From: Candidatus Trichorickettsia mobilis
Lineage (GTDB): Bacteria; Pseudomonadota; Alphaproteobacteria; Rickettsiales; Rickettsiaceae
Direction: 5' to 3'
Assembly: GCF_034366785.1 (NCBI RefSeq)
Contig: NZ_CP112932.1
Coordinates: 1-64,000 of the forward strand
Length of the DNA: 64,000 bases
The notes under the pieces are model-generated. The model ran no database searches. It had not been told where the DNA came from and was given only the letters and a program-made list of their open reading frames with translations. Shown piece after piece: positions 18,882-28,567 of the stretch; the first letter of the stretch is position 1, and each line of letters begins with the position of its first letter. A program made the translations under genes and the position numbers.

Positions 18882-20870
18882 TTAAATATCTAAATTATTT
18901 ATAATATTTCCCATCTTAATCAGGGCTTGATTCTGAATAAATTCAAAACGTTTTTCTGGTTTTTTGCCCATCAAATCATTTACTATAGTATATGCTTCTT
19001 CCTGATTTTGGAGATTTACTTTAAACATTCTCCTGTATTCAGGGTTCATGGTCGTCTCTTTTAATTGTGCTGGGGTCATTTCTCCTAGCCCTTTGAACCT
19101 ACCAGTTTCAATTTTGCTTTTACTATTTTTTGATAATTTTTTTATTAAAATGGATTTCTGATCTTCGTTTGCAGCGTAATAAGTTTTACTACCTTGTGTC
19201 AAGCGATAAAGTGGTGGTTGGGCAATATATAAATGTCCCATAGTGATTAATTTGGGCATTCTAAAGTAAAAAAATGTCATTAGTAATGAGGCAATATGAG
19301 CACCGTCAATATCAGCATCAGTCATAATAATAATTTTTTCATATCGTAAATTTTCAATACGAAAATTTTTTAGCGATCCGCAAGCAAGTGCTATTTCTAA
19401 ATCTTGTATCTCTTGATTATTGGCAATTTTATCCACAGTTGAGTTGGCAATATTAAGTATTTTCCCACGAAGAGGTAATACTGCCTGGTTTTCACGATTC
19501 CTGGCTTGTTTAGCAGATCCACCAGCAGAATCGCCTTCAACAATAAATAATTCCGTACCTTGCGCTGTTTCTTTTATGCAATCCGCTAGTTTGCCAGGTA
19601 AGCGTAATTTTTGGGTTACGGTTTTTCGAGCAACGTTTTTTTCATTCTTACGGTTAATTCGTAAATCAGCAGTATTTATAATAAATTCTAATAAGCTTGT
19701 GGCTGCTGCTTTATTACTACTGAGCCAATGATCAAAATGATCTTTGATAATATTCTCGATAATTTTACTAATAGAAGGTGATACTAATTTTTCTTTAGTT
19801 TGTCCTTGAAATACCGGATCTTTAAAAAATACTGACATGATAATGCAAGCAGAATCTAGGATATCCTCAATTATTATCTGCTGAGCCTTTTTGTTTCCTA
19901 CCATCTCTCCATAAGTTTTCAAGCCACGCAATAAGGCATTTTTTATCCCTTGTTCGTGAGTTCCGCCTAGCGGAGTAAAAATAGTATTACAATATGATTT
20001 GATAAAACCAGTGTCATCATGCCATGCAATAGCCCATTCAAGTTTTATAGATTCTTCATTGGCACGGTTACCACTGAAAATATTACCGGCAATTATTTTG
20101 TCTTGATCGATTTTAGAACTTAAATAATCCTTCAATCCCGCTGGAAAATGAATAATGGCTTTTGCTGGAGTTGTGGAATCATTAATCAAAGCAGGGTGGC
20201 ATTCCCATTCTATTTCTACACCCTGATATAAATAGGCTTTTGATTTTGCTAGATCATATAATTTTTGTGGATTAAAGCGTGTTGAGTTACCAAAAATTTC
20301 TTGATCAGGACGAAAGGTAATAGCAGTGCCTTTCAATCGTTTTGGCGCATCTGCAGTTTGTAACGGAGTTAAAGGCTGGCCTTTAGCATAGGTTTGAGTA
20401 AAAGAAGTGCCTTGTTTATAAACCGTAACTTGTAGATGTTCAGATAATGCATTGACTACCGAAATGCCAACTCCATGTAGCCCTCCAGCTGTTTGATAAA
20501 CATTATCAGAAAATTTGCCACCAGAATGCAGTGTGGTTAAAATTACCTCAAGCGCAGATTTATTACGAAATTTTGGATGATTATCTACTGGGATTCCTCG
20601 ACCATTATCAGTAACCGTAATGCTGCTATCATTATGTACAGTAATGCTTATCAAATTTGCAAAACCAGCCACCGCTTCATCCATGGAGTTATCCAATACT
20701 TCAGAAACCAAATGATGCATGGCGGTAATATCAGTACCACCTATATACATACCAGGTCTTTTACGAACCGGTTCTAAACCTTCCAGGACTTCTATATCTT
20801 TTGCGGTATAGGAAGATTGCTCTTTGTTTTTCAGTTTTTTTTGTTGATCAAAGTTGAATAAATCTGACAT
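18882..20870 (-). CDS. parE: DNA topoisomerase IV subunit B
   Basis: ParE is the ATPase subunit of topoisomerase IV, which separates linked daughter chromosomes. The product has YTAKDIEVLEGLEPVRKRPG near the start, the GHKL ATP-binding pieces EVLDNSMDEA and TAGGLHGVGISVVNALS, the Toprim EGDSAGGSAKQ and MTDADIDGAHI, and the FKGLGEM end region. The four-residue spacing and 662-residue length favour ParE over GyrB, which is longer. The frame extends to an ATG at 20939, but MSDLFNF at 20870 is the family-like start, so I use that. A family C repeat lies just upstream. Confidence 0.93.
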   Translation of the reverse strand: MSDLFNFDQQKKLKNKEQSSYTAKDIEVLEGLEPVRKRPGMYIGGTDITAMHHLVSEVLDNSMDEAVAGFANLISITVHNDSSITVTDNGRGIPVDNHPKFRNKSALEVILTTLHSGGKFSDNVYQTAGGLHGVGISVVNALSEHLQVTVYKQGTSFTQTYAKGQPLTPLQTADAPKRLKGTAITFRPDQEIFGNSTRFNPQKLYDLAKSKAYLYQGVEIEWECHPALINDSTTPAKAIIHFPAGLKDYLSSKIDQDKIIAGNIFSGNRANEESIKLEWAIAWHDDTGFIKSYCNTIFTPLGGTHEQGIKNALLRGLKTYGEMVGNKKAQQIIIEDILDSACIIMSVFFKDPVFQGQTKEKLVSPSISKIIENIIKDHFDHWLSSNKAAATSLLEFIINTADLRINRKNEKNVARKTVTQKLRLPGKLADCIKETAQGTELFIVEGDSAGGSAKQARNRENQAVLPLRGKILNIANSTVDKIANNQEIQDLEIALACGSLKNFRIENLRYEKIIIMTDADIDGAHIASLLMTFFYFRMPKLITMGHLYIAQPPLYRLTQGSKTYYAANEDQKSILIKKLSKNSKSKIETGRFKGLGEMTPAQLKETTMNPEYRRMFKVNLQNQEEAYTIVNDLMGKKPEKRFEFIQNQALIKMGNIINNLDI

Positions 20871-21002
20871 ATGATTAAAAACTAGTTGAGTAGATGTTGA
20901 AGTTATTATAGTCAATTGATTAGAACTTACCAATGACATTCAACGTCTTGAGATCATTCCTTACTTTTTTGTTATTCTGCCCCCCAATATCATCTCGAAC
21001 CT

Positions 21003-21112
21003 AACAATGTCATCTCGAGCTCCAATGTCATCCCGAACTTGTTCGGGATCTTATAAAGTCTTGATGAGATCCCGAAACAAGTCCGGGATGACACTCTGTG
21101 TTCGGGATGACA
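21003..21112. repeat. Repeat family C, copy 1 (CATCCCGAAC palindromes)
   Basis: GTCATCCCGAACTTGTTCGG at about 21027 pairs with CCGAAACAAGTCCGGGATGA at 21072-21091, with further CATCTCGA repeats before and TTCGGGATGAC after. The same palindromes recur at 50771-50934 and 57795-57960. It fills the gap between parE and lon; no gene is seen in 20940-21248. Confidence 0.75.
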
Positions 21113-21248
21113 AAGAAAGTCGAGATGAAAAAGATAGCAGTAGCAACAAAGGCAAATGAGGAAGTAGAGTAATATTTAACTCTTGCTATACATTCCAGTG
21201 ATGTTGGTGATGCTTTTTAGCACAAACTCATCGCAAGATCAAATACTT

Positions 21249-23561
21249 CTATTTCGCTAATGCAAACTCTAAAACTTGATTGATAGTTGCTACCGGCAAG
21301 ATTTCTAAATTATCTTTAATATTTGCTGGAATATCTTTTAAATCCTTAACATTATCTTGAGGAATTAAGACAGTTTTGATCCCACCTCTACTAGCAGCAA
21401 GTAATTTTTCTTTCAACCCACCAATAGGTAGAACTTTACCACTTAAAGTAATTTCTCCAGTCATCGCTACTGTATATTTTACTGGTCTTCGTGTCATTAA
21501 TGATACTATAGTAGTAAAAATTGCAATCCCTGCAGAAGGTCCGTCTTTTGGAATCGCTCCTTCCGGTACATGTATATGAATATCCAGATCTTTGTAATCT
21601 TCATATTTTAAACCAAAACTATCAGCACAAGTTCGGAAACAACTGTAAGCAGCTGCAGCAGATTCTTTCATTACATCACCAAGTTTACCAGTAGTTTTGA
21701 TGTCGCCTTTACCAGGAAAAGATACTGCTTCAATAGTTAATAAATCACCACCAACTTCAGTATAAGCAAGACCAGTAGTAGCACCAATTTGATCAGTTGC
21801 TTCAGCTAAACCAAAACGATATTTTTTAACTCCCAGATATTCTTCGAGATTATCTGGAGTAATAGTTAATTCTAGAATATTTTTATTACTAAGAATTTGT
21901 TTTAGTCCTTTACGAGTTAGTGAGCCAATTTCTCGTTCTAAGGAACGAACTCCTGATTCTTTGGTATAATATCTGATCAGTTCCAGAATTACTTCATCAG
22001 TAATATGGATTTCATTTTGTTTAACGCCATGCATCTTAAACTGTTTAGGGACTAGATACTTTTTTGCAATTTGCATTTTTTCTGCTTCCACATAACCGGA
22101 AATATTTATTATTTCCATGCGATCTAATAATGCACGTGGTAAGTTATAAGTGTTAGCAGTAGCGATAAACATCACATTTGATAGATTATATTCTACTTCT
22201 AGATAATGGTCAACAAAAGTGCTGTTTTGTTCGGGATCAAGCACTTCTAGTAAAGCGCTTGCTGGATCTCCTCTAAAATCAGCTGCCATTTTGTCGATTT
22301 CATCTAGCAACATTACTGGGTTATCAGTCTTTGCTTTTTTTAATGAATTAATGATTTTGCCAGGCATTGAACCGAGATAAGTTTTTCGATGACCACGAAT
22401 CTCAGCTTCATCTCTAACACCACCAAGAGCAAATTTAGTATATTTTCTGCCAACTGCTTCAGCTATCGATTTCACTAAAGAAGTTTTTCCCACTCCTGGA
22501 GGACCAATAAAACATAATATTGGTCCTCTGATTTTTTTAGAACGTTGTAGTACTGCTAAATATTCAATGATCCGTTCTTTAACTTTTTCTAAGCCAAAAT
22601 GATCACGATTCAAAATTGCTTCAGCTTTCTTGATATCTATTTTGTCTTTATCAATTTTTCCCCAAGGCAAAGCTACTAGCGTATCCAGATAATTTCTAAT
22701 CACTGAAGATTCAGCTGACATTTGGTTCATCATTTTCAATTTTTTAAGTTCAGCCTCAGCCTTAGTTTGGGCTTCTTGTGACATTTTTAAGGATTTAATT
22801 TTTTTCTCAATATCGTAAAAATCAGACTTTTCATCACCGCCATCTAGCTCTTTCTGGATAGCTTTCATTTGCTCATGCAAGTAATAGTCTCGTTGAGTTT
22901 TTTCAATCTGTTTTTTTACTCTATGCTGCAATGCTTGTTCAGTATTGATTTGAGCCATTTCAGCTTCAATAATTTGTATTAATAAATTTGCTCGTTGCAG
23001 CAGATTTACTTCATTAAGCAGAGTTTGCTTTACTTCTACTGCGCAAGTTAAATGAGATGATAAAATATTTAAGATATAACTTGGATTTTTTTGCTCATTA
23101 ATTATATTTAAAATTTCAGGATTAATTTTTTTATTTTGCTGCACATATTCTTTAAAAATGTTTACCACATTTAATGTAACCATATTCAGTTCTTCCAAAT
23201 CATCAACTTCTTGATCCGGCATAATAGTATAGTTGGCTGTTAACCATTCATGATTAGAAATTTTTGATAGTTCAACTCGATTAATGGCCTCAACTAAAAT
23301 TTTTGCATTATTATTAGGTAGCTTAATCGTTTGAATAATTTTGGCGATTACTCCAATTTTATAAAGATCTTCAGGTTTTGGGTCATCAGCATTCTGTTGT
23401 ATCTGAGTAACTAATAGTATATATTGACTACCTTCAACTTTTTGTGCTGCAGAGAGTGCTAAAATAGATTTTTCGCGTCCAACAAAAATAGGAGCTATCA
23501 TCCCTGGAAATATTACTATATCTCTGAGTGCAAGTAATGGTAGTGTTTGTGATGCTTGCAT
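21249..23561 (-). CDS. lon: ATP-dependent protease Lon
   Basis: Lon degrades damaged and regulatory proteins in the cytoplasm. The 770-residue product begins with the substrate-binding domain (LPLLALRDIVIFPGMIAPIF), then a coiled-coil region near 190-260, an AAA+ module with Walker A GPPGVGKTSL near 355 and Walker B MLLDEIDKM, and the protease domain with the catalytic Ser in PKDGPSAGIA and Lys in GGLKEKLLAA. Length and motifs are standard. It stands alone with repeats on both flanks. Confidence 0.97.
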   Translation of the reverse strand: MQASQTLPLLALRDIVIFPGMIAPIFVGREKSILALSAAQKVEGSQYILLVTQIQQNADDPKPEDLYKIGVIAKIIQTIKLPNNNAKILVEAINRVELSKISNHEWLTANYTIMPDQEVDDLEELNMVTLNVVNIFKEYVQQNKKINPEILNIINEQKNPSYILNILSSHLTCAVEVKQTLLNEVNLLQRANLLIQIIEAEMAQINTEQALQHRVKKQIEKTQRDYYLHEQMKAIQKELDGGDEKSDFYDIEKKIKSLKMSQEAQTKAEAELKKLKMMNQMSAESSVIRNYLDTLVALPWGKIDKDKIDIKKAEAILNRDHFGLEKVKERIIEYLAVLQRSKKIRGPILCFIGPPGVGKTSLVKSIAEAVGRKYTKFALGGVRDEAEIRGHRKTYLGSMPGKIINSLKKAKTDNPVMLLDEIDKMAADFRGDPASALLEVLDPEQNSTFVDHYLEVEYNLSNVMFIATANTYNLPRALLDRMEIINISGYVEAEKMQIAKKYLVPKQFKMHGVKQNEIHITDEVILELIRYYTKESGVRSLEREIGSLTRKGLKQILSNKNILELTITPDNLEEYLGVKKYRFGLAEATDQIGATTGLAYTEVGGDLLTIEAVSFPGKGDIKTTGKLGDVMKESAAAAYSCFRTCADSFGLKYEDYKDLDIHIHVPEGAIPKDGPSAGIAIFTTIVSLMTRRPVKYTVAMTGEITLSGKVLPIGGLKEKLLAASRGGIKTVLIPQDNVKDLKDIPANIKDNLEILPVATINQVLEFALAK

Positions 23562-23645
23562 GTAAAAACCTTGATAAATATTTTTGAATTTTTATAATTC
23601 TCAACTTATTAGCTTATATAAGCTGTATTACTCTACATTTCAAGA

Positions 23646-23775
23646 TATACTCGATCAACTTCAAGAATTGGCGTCGTCGTTCTTGAAGATCTGCGGTGCT
23701 CACGTACAAGTGTACGTTCCGCTCCTCGACTTCAGAACTCCTAGCTCTTCTTGAAGTTGATCTTCGTCTATTTGA
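23646..23775. repeat. Repeat family B, copy 3
   Basis: A well-kept copy: ATACTCGATCAACTTCAAGA, GGCGTCGTCG, GTGCTCACGTACAAGTGTACG in the centre and ACTCCTAGCTCTTCTTGAAG at the far end, whose last part pairs with the first. It lies between the divergent lon and dehydratase genes, where promoters would be expected; I see no clear -10/-35 pair beside it. Confidence 0.75.
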
Positions 23776-23839
23776 CTCAGCAAAGGTGTGGAGTTTATTG
23801 TGTTAATCACCAGCAATTATATACTATAAATAAATTTTT

Positions 23840-24835
23840 ATGTTTGATTATATTCAATCACCATCAGTAATAGCTAAAGCTTATATGAGAATAAGTGCAT
23901 ATTTGCATGAAACTCCAATATTGCATTCTGAAACTTTAAACGAGCTGTTGGATGCTGAAATTTACTTTAAAGTAGAATCATTACAAAAAACTGGTGCTTT
24001 TAAAGTACGAGGTGTGCTTAACCATTTGCTGGAATTACAAGAACAAGAGCAGTTGCCTACAAAAATAGTTGCTTATAGTACTGGCAATCACGGTATAGGT
24101 TTAGCTTGGGTAGCAAAAATGTTAGGAATCAAAGCAAGAATATATCTTCCTAAAAATACTAGCCAAGTAAAACAACAAGCAGCAACACATTATGGCGCTG
24201 AGGTTATTTATACTGAAGGCCGAAAGGAAGCAGAGCTGCGAGCAAAAAATGACAGCGCAAATGGCTTTTATTATTTACACCCTTCAGATAGTGATGCAAC
24301 AATTGCTGGAGCAGGTACTATGTGCTATGAAGCTCTACAACAACTAAAATTTAGTCCTGATGCTATTTTTGCTGCTTGTGGTGGTGGAGGTTTGATTTCT
24401 GGAACTTATCTGGCTAAAGAATTACTGTCTCCTACAAGTTTATTAATAGGCTGTGAGCCAATGCAGGCTAATGATGCTTTTCTGTCTTTACAGCAAGGAC
24501 ATATATTTTCGTTTGCAGAGTCTCCTGATACCGTAGCTGATGGTCTTAAAACTCTTGCTCTATCAGAACGCACGTTCTATTACTTGCAAAAAATAGATCA
24601 ATTTTTACTAGCTGAGGAATATGAGATATATTACTGGACCGCATGGCTTATTCATTTATTAAAAGTAGCTTGCGAGCCTTCATGTGCATTAAACATGGCT
24701 TGCGTACAAGACTGGTTAAGGAATCAACAAGGTTCAAAAAAAATTCTCATATTGCTTTCAGGGGGAAATATTGACCCTATATTGTATAGAGAAATATGGA
24801 AAGAAGATTATTTGCTAAACAAGCCAAAAAGGTAA
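23840..24835 (+). CDS. PLP-dependent threonine/serine dehydratase-like protein
   Basis: The 331-residue product belongs to fold-type II PLP enzymes of the threonine dehydratase/serine racemase group. The PLP lysine is K55 in KTGAFKVRG, the substrate loop is STGNHGIGLAW, and the phosphate-binding loop is CGGGGLISG. It lacks the regulatory domain of biosynthetic IlvA, so it is catabolic-type dehydratase, racemase or a relative; the reaction cannot be fixed from sequence. The last 20 codons (LLSGGNIDPILYREIWKEDY) have a diverged second copy at 26496-26827, on the other side of the LRR gene. Confidence 0.85.
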   Translation: MFDYIQSPSVIAKAYMRISAYLHETPILHSETLNELLDAEIYFKVESLQKTGAFKVRGVLNHLLELQEQEQLPTKIVAYSTGNHGIGLAWVAKMLGIKARIYLPKNTSQVKQQAATHYGAEVIYTEGRKEAELRAKNDSANGFYYLHPSDSDATIAGAGTMCYEALQQLKFSPDAIFAACGGGGLISGTYLAKELLSPTSLLIGCEPMQANDAFLSLQQGHIFSFAESPDTVADGLKTLALSERTFYYLQKIDQFLLAEEYEIYYWTAWLIHLLKVACEPSCALNMACVQDWLRNQQGSKKILILLSGGNIDPILYREIWKEDYLLNKPKR

Positions 24836-24942
24836 AAAATTTTTTTACTTAAGAGTCAATATAGTTGTTGATCCTTAACTGATATAATTATATAATTAAT
24901 TTATAATATAATATTAATTATATAAGTATGGAGAAAGTTTTT

Positions 24943-26394
24943 ATGAAAACTATATTAGAACAAAAATTAGAAGAAGTTCAACAACAGCTAACAAATATTT
25001 ATAACAGTGAAGAGGAGATAACAATATCGCTAAATGATATTGAAAAGTCATTGATACAAGTGTTAAAGCGTGACGATATAGAGTTAAATAAATTGGCGTC
25101 ACAAGTGTTACGAAATGTCAGTATGGAACTGTCACAGGAAAATTTATCGGATGCTAAAACTGCGTGTTTGTGGGTTATTGGGAATGGAGAGAAGAATTGT
25201 TTTGCGGATAATTTTGCAGATAATATTGAGGAAGCTATCAAAAATCGATTGTCATACCATAATGAACTTACTGCTACACTGGAAGGTAATCAAACAATCA
25301 AGTCCTTCTGTATAAGTGAGAGTAGTAAATTTATTGATTCAACTAAATTCATGCAAAAGTTTGCTGATATTTTGCCCACTACCCAAATTACCAGCCTAAC
25401 TTTATCTAAAGATAATATTATAGTGTCAGGTGAAGTAGCGAAAAAACTAGCAGCATCTTTGCCATACAGTAATGTAACTAACCTTGTTTTAAATAGGTGC
25501 ATACGCAGTGATGGTGTAAAAATATTGACAGAAATTTTACCAACTACTAAAATTACCAAGCTTGATTTATCTGAAAACTGTTTTGGCGGTGAGGAACTAC
25601 AATCATTAGTAAATATATTGCCTCAAACCCAAATTACTTTGCTTAACTTATTATCATTAAAATATGTTGATCACTCAGCGTGGGTGTCGTTGTTAAAGAT
25701 TATACCTGATACTAAGCTTACAGAGCTTTATTTTGGCGAACATGGTACTGGCCATAAGCAGTTAAGTGAGCTTATGACTTTAATCATTGATAGTAAAATC
25801 TCTCAAATTTATTTTAACAATAACACTGGATTCTCAAATACAATTTCAGATTTAAATAAATTATCTAATAAAGAAAGCTTTGATTATAATGAATTGTGTA
25901 AAAAATTGTGCTTGGATTTAATTGATGATGATTATAACGATGTATTAAAGAGTTTTATAGTAAATTATAATATAAAGTTAGACAGTGTAAATTATGGGCA
26001 TAGACAAAGCTTATTTGATTTGTTGGTCAGTCGTAAACCTGCAATACGATCATTGTTGGAGGAAATTAAAGAAGAAGCAAGGGTAAAAAATGTAGATACT
26101 CAGGAAGTATATGATATTTGTAGTACCTTACTAGAAGAAGGGAATTATGAAGGTTTGAAGAAGTTCCTAATTGACAATCATCATAATCCAGCTCAAGCTA
26201 TTACTGTTATAAGTCCTAATCTTGAAAATAAAAGCTACCTTTTAAGAGAATTATTAGGATTTCTTAACGAAGAATTGCATCCAGAAGGTCAAGAATATGC
26301 AGGTATGTTTGCTAGTACGATGGATGAAGTAAGTGCATTAATTGGTGTAATACCAGATAATATTACATACACAGCCTTATATTCTGAGAATTGA
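24943..26394 (+). CDS. Leucine-rich-repeat protein, effector-like
   Basis: The 483-residue product has at least four ribonuclease-inhibitor-type leucine-rich repeats between about 115 and 270 (ITSLTLSKDNIIVSGEVAK, VTNLVLNR, ITKLDLSEN, LTELYFGEHG), each unit including ILPxTxIT. The N-terminal 100 residues are helical and the C-terminal 200 unrecognised. There is no signal peptide. LRRs of this kind are mostly eukaryotic and in intracellular bacteria often mark secreted effectors; that is inference. GGAG nine bases before the ATG at 24943 decides against the upstream ATG at 24928. It sits between the intact dehydratase and the broken copy of its end. Confidence 0.85.
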   Translation: MKTILEQKLEEVQQQLTNIYNSEEEITISLNDIEKSLIQVLKRDDIELNKLASQVLRNVSMELSQENLSDAKTACLWVIGNGEKNCFADNFADNIEEAIKNRLSYHNELTATLEGNQTIKSFCISESSKFIDSTKFMQKFADILPTTQITSLTLSKDNIIVSGEVAKKLAASLPYSNVTNLVLNRCIRSDGVKILTEILPTTKITKLDLSENCFGGEELQSLVNILPQTQITLLNLLSLKYVDHSAWVSLLKIIPDTKLTELYFGEHGTGHKQLSELMTLIIDSKISQIYFNNNTGFSNTISDLNKLSNKESFDYNELCKKLCLDLIDDDYNDVLKSFIVNYNIKLDSVNYGHRQSLFDLLVSRKPAIRSLLEEIKEEARVKNVDTQEVYDICSTLLEEGNYEGLKKFLIDNHHNPAQAITVISPNLENKSYLLRELLGFLNEELHPEGQEYAGMFASTMDEVSALIGVIPDNITYTALYSEN

Positions 26395-26466
26395 TTTTAT
26401 TCTAGTATTGTGCTTAAACTTTAAAAATTAAAGTATAATAAATTATATTGTTAATAACTTATTTAG

Positions 26467-26495
26467 CTGTACCTATCGAACTTCAATAGGTACAG
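26467..26495. repeat. Hairpin at the edge of the duplicated dehydratase end
   Basis: CTGTACCTAT (26467-26476) and ATAGGTACAG (26486-26495) form a perfect 10-base stem with a nine-base loop. There is no following T-run, so it is a poor terminator. It ends exactly where similarity to the dehydratase 3' end begins. Confidence 0.5.
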
Positions 26496-26827
26496 TATTG
26501 CTTTCTGGCAGCAATATTGATACAATGTTATATAGAGAAATATGGGAAGAAGATTATTTGTATCTATTGTTCACGTCCCCGGCAAACCTTTGCTATATCA
26601 GGTATACAGATGGTGAGTTTGACAACAAACTGCTTCCACGATGTCATTCCCAGCAGCGGCGGGAATCCAGCGTATATCTAAGCATTTGAGGCTTTTATTC
26701 CTAGATTCCCGCCGTTGCTGGGAATGACATCGAGTGCGTTAATAAGACTAATGTATATATCATACACCTGCGGTTTGCCAGACCCCTGAATAGATACGAT
26801 TATTTACTGACCACACCAAAAAGATAA
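26496..26827 (+). pseudogene. Diverged copy of the dehydratase 3' end, split by an insertion
   Basis: 26496-26560 encodes LLSGSNIDTMLYREIWEEDY with the next L, closely like LLSGGNIDPILYREIWKEDY at the end of the dehydratase gene. After a 238-base insertion, 26798-26827 reads DYLLTTPKR and stop, matching DYLLNKPKR and stop. Removing the insertion and one copy of its target repeat restores one frame ending nine bases before the folB start. Upstream of 26496 no more of the dehydratase is found. The copies differ at about one base in five, so the duplication is not recent. Confidence 0.8.
26560..26797. mobile_element. 238-bp MITE-like insertion with inverted ends and 8-bp target duplication
   Basis: The element starts GTATCTATT (26560-26568) and ends AATAGATAC (26789-26797); GGCAAACC and GGTTTGCC pair a little further in. 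Flanks are GATTATTT at 26552-26559 and 26798-26805, an exact 8-base direct repeat fitting a target duplication. Nested inside, 26639-26667 and 26704-26732 are 29-base arms of a second palindrome (CATTCCCAGCAGCGGCGGGA type) with one mismatch. No transposase is encoded. Confidence 0.8.
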
Positions 26828-26836
26828 GAGGAGTAT

Positions 26837-27232
26837 GTGTCTGATCAAATTAATTTACCTAAATTAAAAATTACTGATTTACGACTTTGGGTACATCTTG
26901 GTTGCAGCGCTGAAGAAAGATCAAATCCACAAGCAGTGAGTATTAGCGCTCATTTTGTTTTTCCAGTAGCGCCCAAGGGAGCCTATACTGACCTTATCAG
27001 TGATAGTATATGCTACCGACGAGCAGTAGAGTTAATTAAAGAAGCTGTCGAAGGCAAAGAATTTAATTTGATTGAGCATCTGGCTGTAAGAGTTTATGAT
27101 GCTTTGTTTAGTTATATCAATGAAGTAGGATATAATAATCTAAAAATTAAAGTAGTCGCTACTAAAATATCGCCACCAATACCAGGGTTGTATGGTGGGG
27201 TATCCTTCAGCTATTCTGGAAAGCAACATTAG
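26837..27232 (+). CDS. folB: Dihydroneopterin aldolase
   Basis: FolB converts 7,8-dihydroneopterin to 6-hydroxymethyl-7,8-dihydropterin, an early step of folate synthesis. The 131-residue product has LKITDLRLWVHLGCSAEER, the active-site Glu region, the SICYRRAVELI segment and NLIEHLAVRVYDAL, with a C-terminal KISPPIPGLYGGVSF. GAGGAG precedes a GTG start at good distance. It heads a five-gene folate cluster with folKP 12 bases on. The gene directly upstream is the broken dehydratase end. Confidence 0.92.
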   Translation: MSDQINLPKLKITDLRLWVHLGCSAEERSNPQAVSISAHFVFPVAPKGAYTDLISDSICYRRAVELIKEAVEGKEFNLIEHLAVRVYDALFSYINEVGYNNLKIKVVATKISPPIPGLYGGVSFSYSGKQH

Positions 27233-27244
27233 GTATTGTATACA

Positions 27245-28567
27245 ATGATTTATCTTAGTCTTGGTTCAAATCAAGGTAATCGGTTAGCTTATTTACGAAA
27301 AGCGGTGATGGAGCTAGAGAAGTATGGTTTTACAGTATCAGAAGAATCAATTGTTTTGGAAACTAAAGCATTGCTGCCTGCAAATGCACCAGAATCCTGG
27401 GATATGCCATATCTTAACATGATAGTTGCAGGTCATACAACTAAATCTCCTCTCGAGTTATTATCAGATCTTAAAGCAATAGAAGTGTTATGTGGTAGAG
27501 ATAAGCTACGGACAAAGTGGGCTCCTCGTCCAATAGATATAGATATATTACTGTGGGATAACCATAATTTTGAGCTGTCGGATTTGAAAGTGCCACATCC
27601 GCAATTATTATCACGGCCGTTTTTAATTCATTTACTAGCAATGATGGATGTGCAATATTGCTGTCAAGAAGTGGACAGTAATTATTATGGTATGAATTTC
27701 GCTCAGATAGCTCACCAAAATGTAAGAGTGGAAGAATGTTTTCTAAGAAGTTTAGTTTTAAATCCAAAATTGGTGGCTATTGTCAATGTCACCCCAGACT
27801 CTTTCTCTGATGGCGGTTTATATCTTGATCCGCAAGTCGCTATGCAAAAAATATTAGCTTTGAGCGAAGAGGGAGCTTATATAATTGATATTGGCGCTCA
27901 GTCTACGCGCCCAAATGCAATAATGGTTGGAGCAGAGGAAGAATGGAGGCGCCTGCAGCCGGTTTTACAAAATATTAAGCAGTGGCAAGAATCTGGTTAT
28001 CAATTGACTATCAGCATCGATAGTTTTTTACCGGAAGTGATCCGTAGAGCAATAATAGAATATGAGGTTGCGTGGATTAATGATCAAAAAGGTAGTTTAG
28101 ATGATCATAGTTTAAAGTTTATAGCGGATCATGGCTGTAACATTGTGGTAATGCATTCGCTTTCTATACCTCCAGATAAAAATAATTGTGTAGATTTTAA
28201 TGTATCACCTATTGATACTATATTATTATGGGCAGAGAAGATTATCGCTCGTTTGATTGCTTGTGGTTTTACAAGACAACAGATTATTCTTGATCCCGGC
28301 ATTGGCTTCGGTAAATCAATTTATCAAAACCTAATATTATTCAGAACTATTCAGAAACTAAAAGAGTTAGAATGTCAGATATTTATCGGTCATTCAAGAA
28401 AGTCCTACATGACTAGTTTTTGTAAAGCAGAGGCTATAGATCGAGATATAGAAACTTTAGCTGTATCTCAGGAACTATGTCAGTTAGGAGTTGATTATTT
28501 ACGCGTGCATGATATCGAAAAACATCAGCGCTTTTTTGTAGCAAAAAAAGCAGTGTTTAATAGATGA
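27245..28567 (+). CDS. folKP: Bifunctional HPPK/dihydropteroate synthase
   Basis: The 440-residue fusion joins two consecutive steps of folate synthesis. Residues 1-150 are HPPK (IYLSLGSNQGNRLAYL, then DLKAIEVLCGR, RPIDIDILLW, VPHPQLLSRPFLIHLLA). From about 170 it is DHPS, with AIVNVTPDSFSDGG holding the metal-binding Asn, IDIGAQSTRPNA the pterin loop, LDPGIGFGKS and FIGHSRKSYM. I start at ATG 27245; the frame opens three codons earlier with TTG. Fusions of these two enzymes are known from Chlamydia and some rickettsiae. It overlaps folA by four bases. Confidence 0.94.
   Translation: MIYLSLGSNQGNRLAYLRKAVMELEKYGFTVSEESIVLETKALLPANAPESWDMPYLNMIVAGHTTKSPLELLSDLKAIEVLCGRDKLRTKWAPRPIDIDILLWDNHNFELSDLKVPHPQLLSRPFLIHLLAMMDVQYCCQEVDSNYYGMNFAQIAHQNVRVEECFLRSLVLNPKLVAIVNVTPDSFSDGGLYLDPQVAMQKILALSEEGAYIIDIGAQSTRPNAIMVGAEEEWRRLQPVLQNIKQWQESGYQLTISIDSFLPEVIRRAIIEYEVAWINDQKGSLDDHSLKFIADHGCNIVVMHSLSIPPDKNNCVDFNVSPIDTILLWAEKIIARLIACGFTRQQIILDPGIGFGKSIYQNLILFRTIQKLKELECQIFIGHSRKSYMTSFCKAEAIDRDIETLAVSQELCQLGVDYLRVHDIEKHQRFFVAKKAVFNR

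Noticed and set aside
20871-20939. Longer parE start
   Set aside because: The 23 extra residues are low-complexity and the family begins at MSDLFNF; no ribosome-binding site supports the longer form.
26498-26689. 63-residue gene
   Set aside because: It is the dehydratase end fragment running into the inserted element, not an independent gene.
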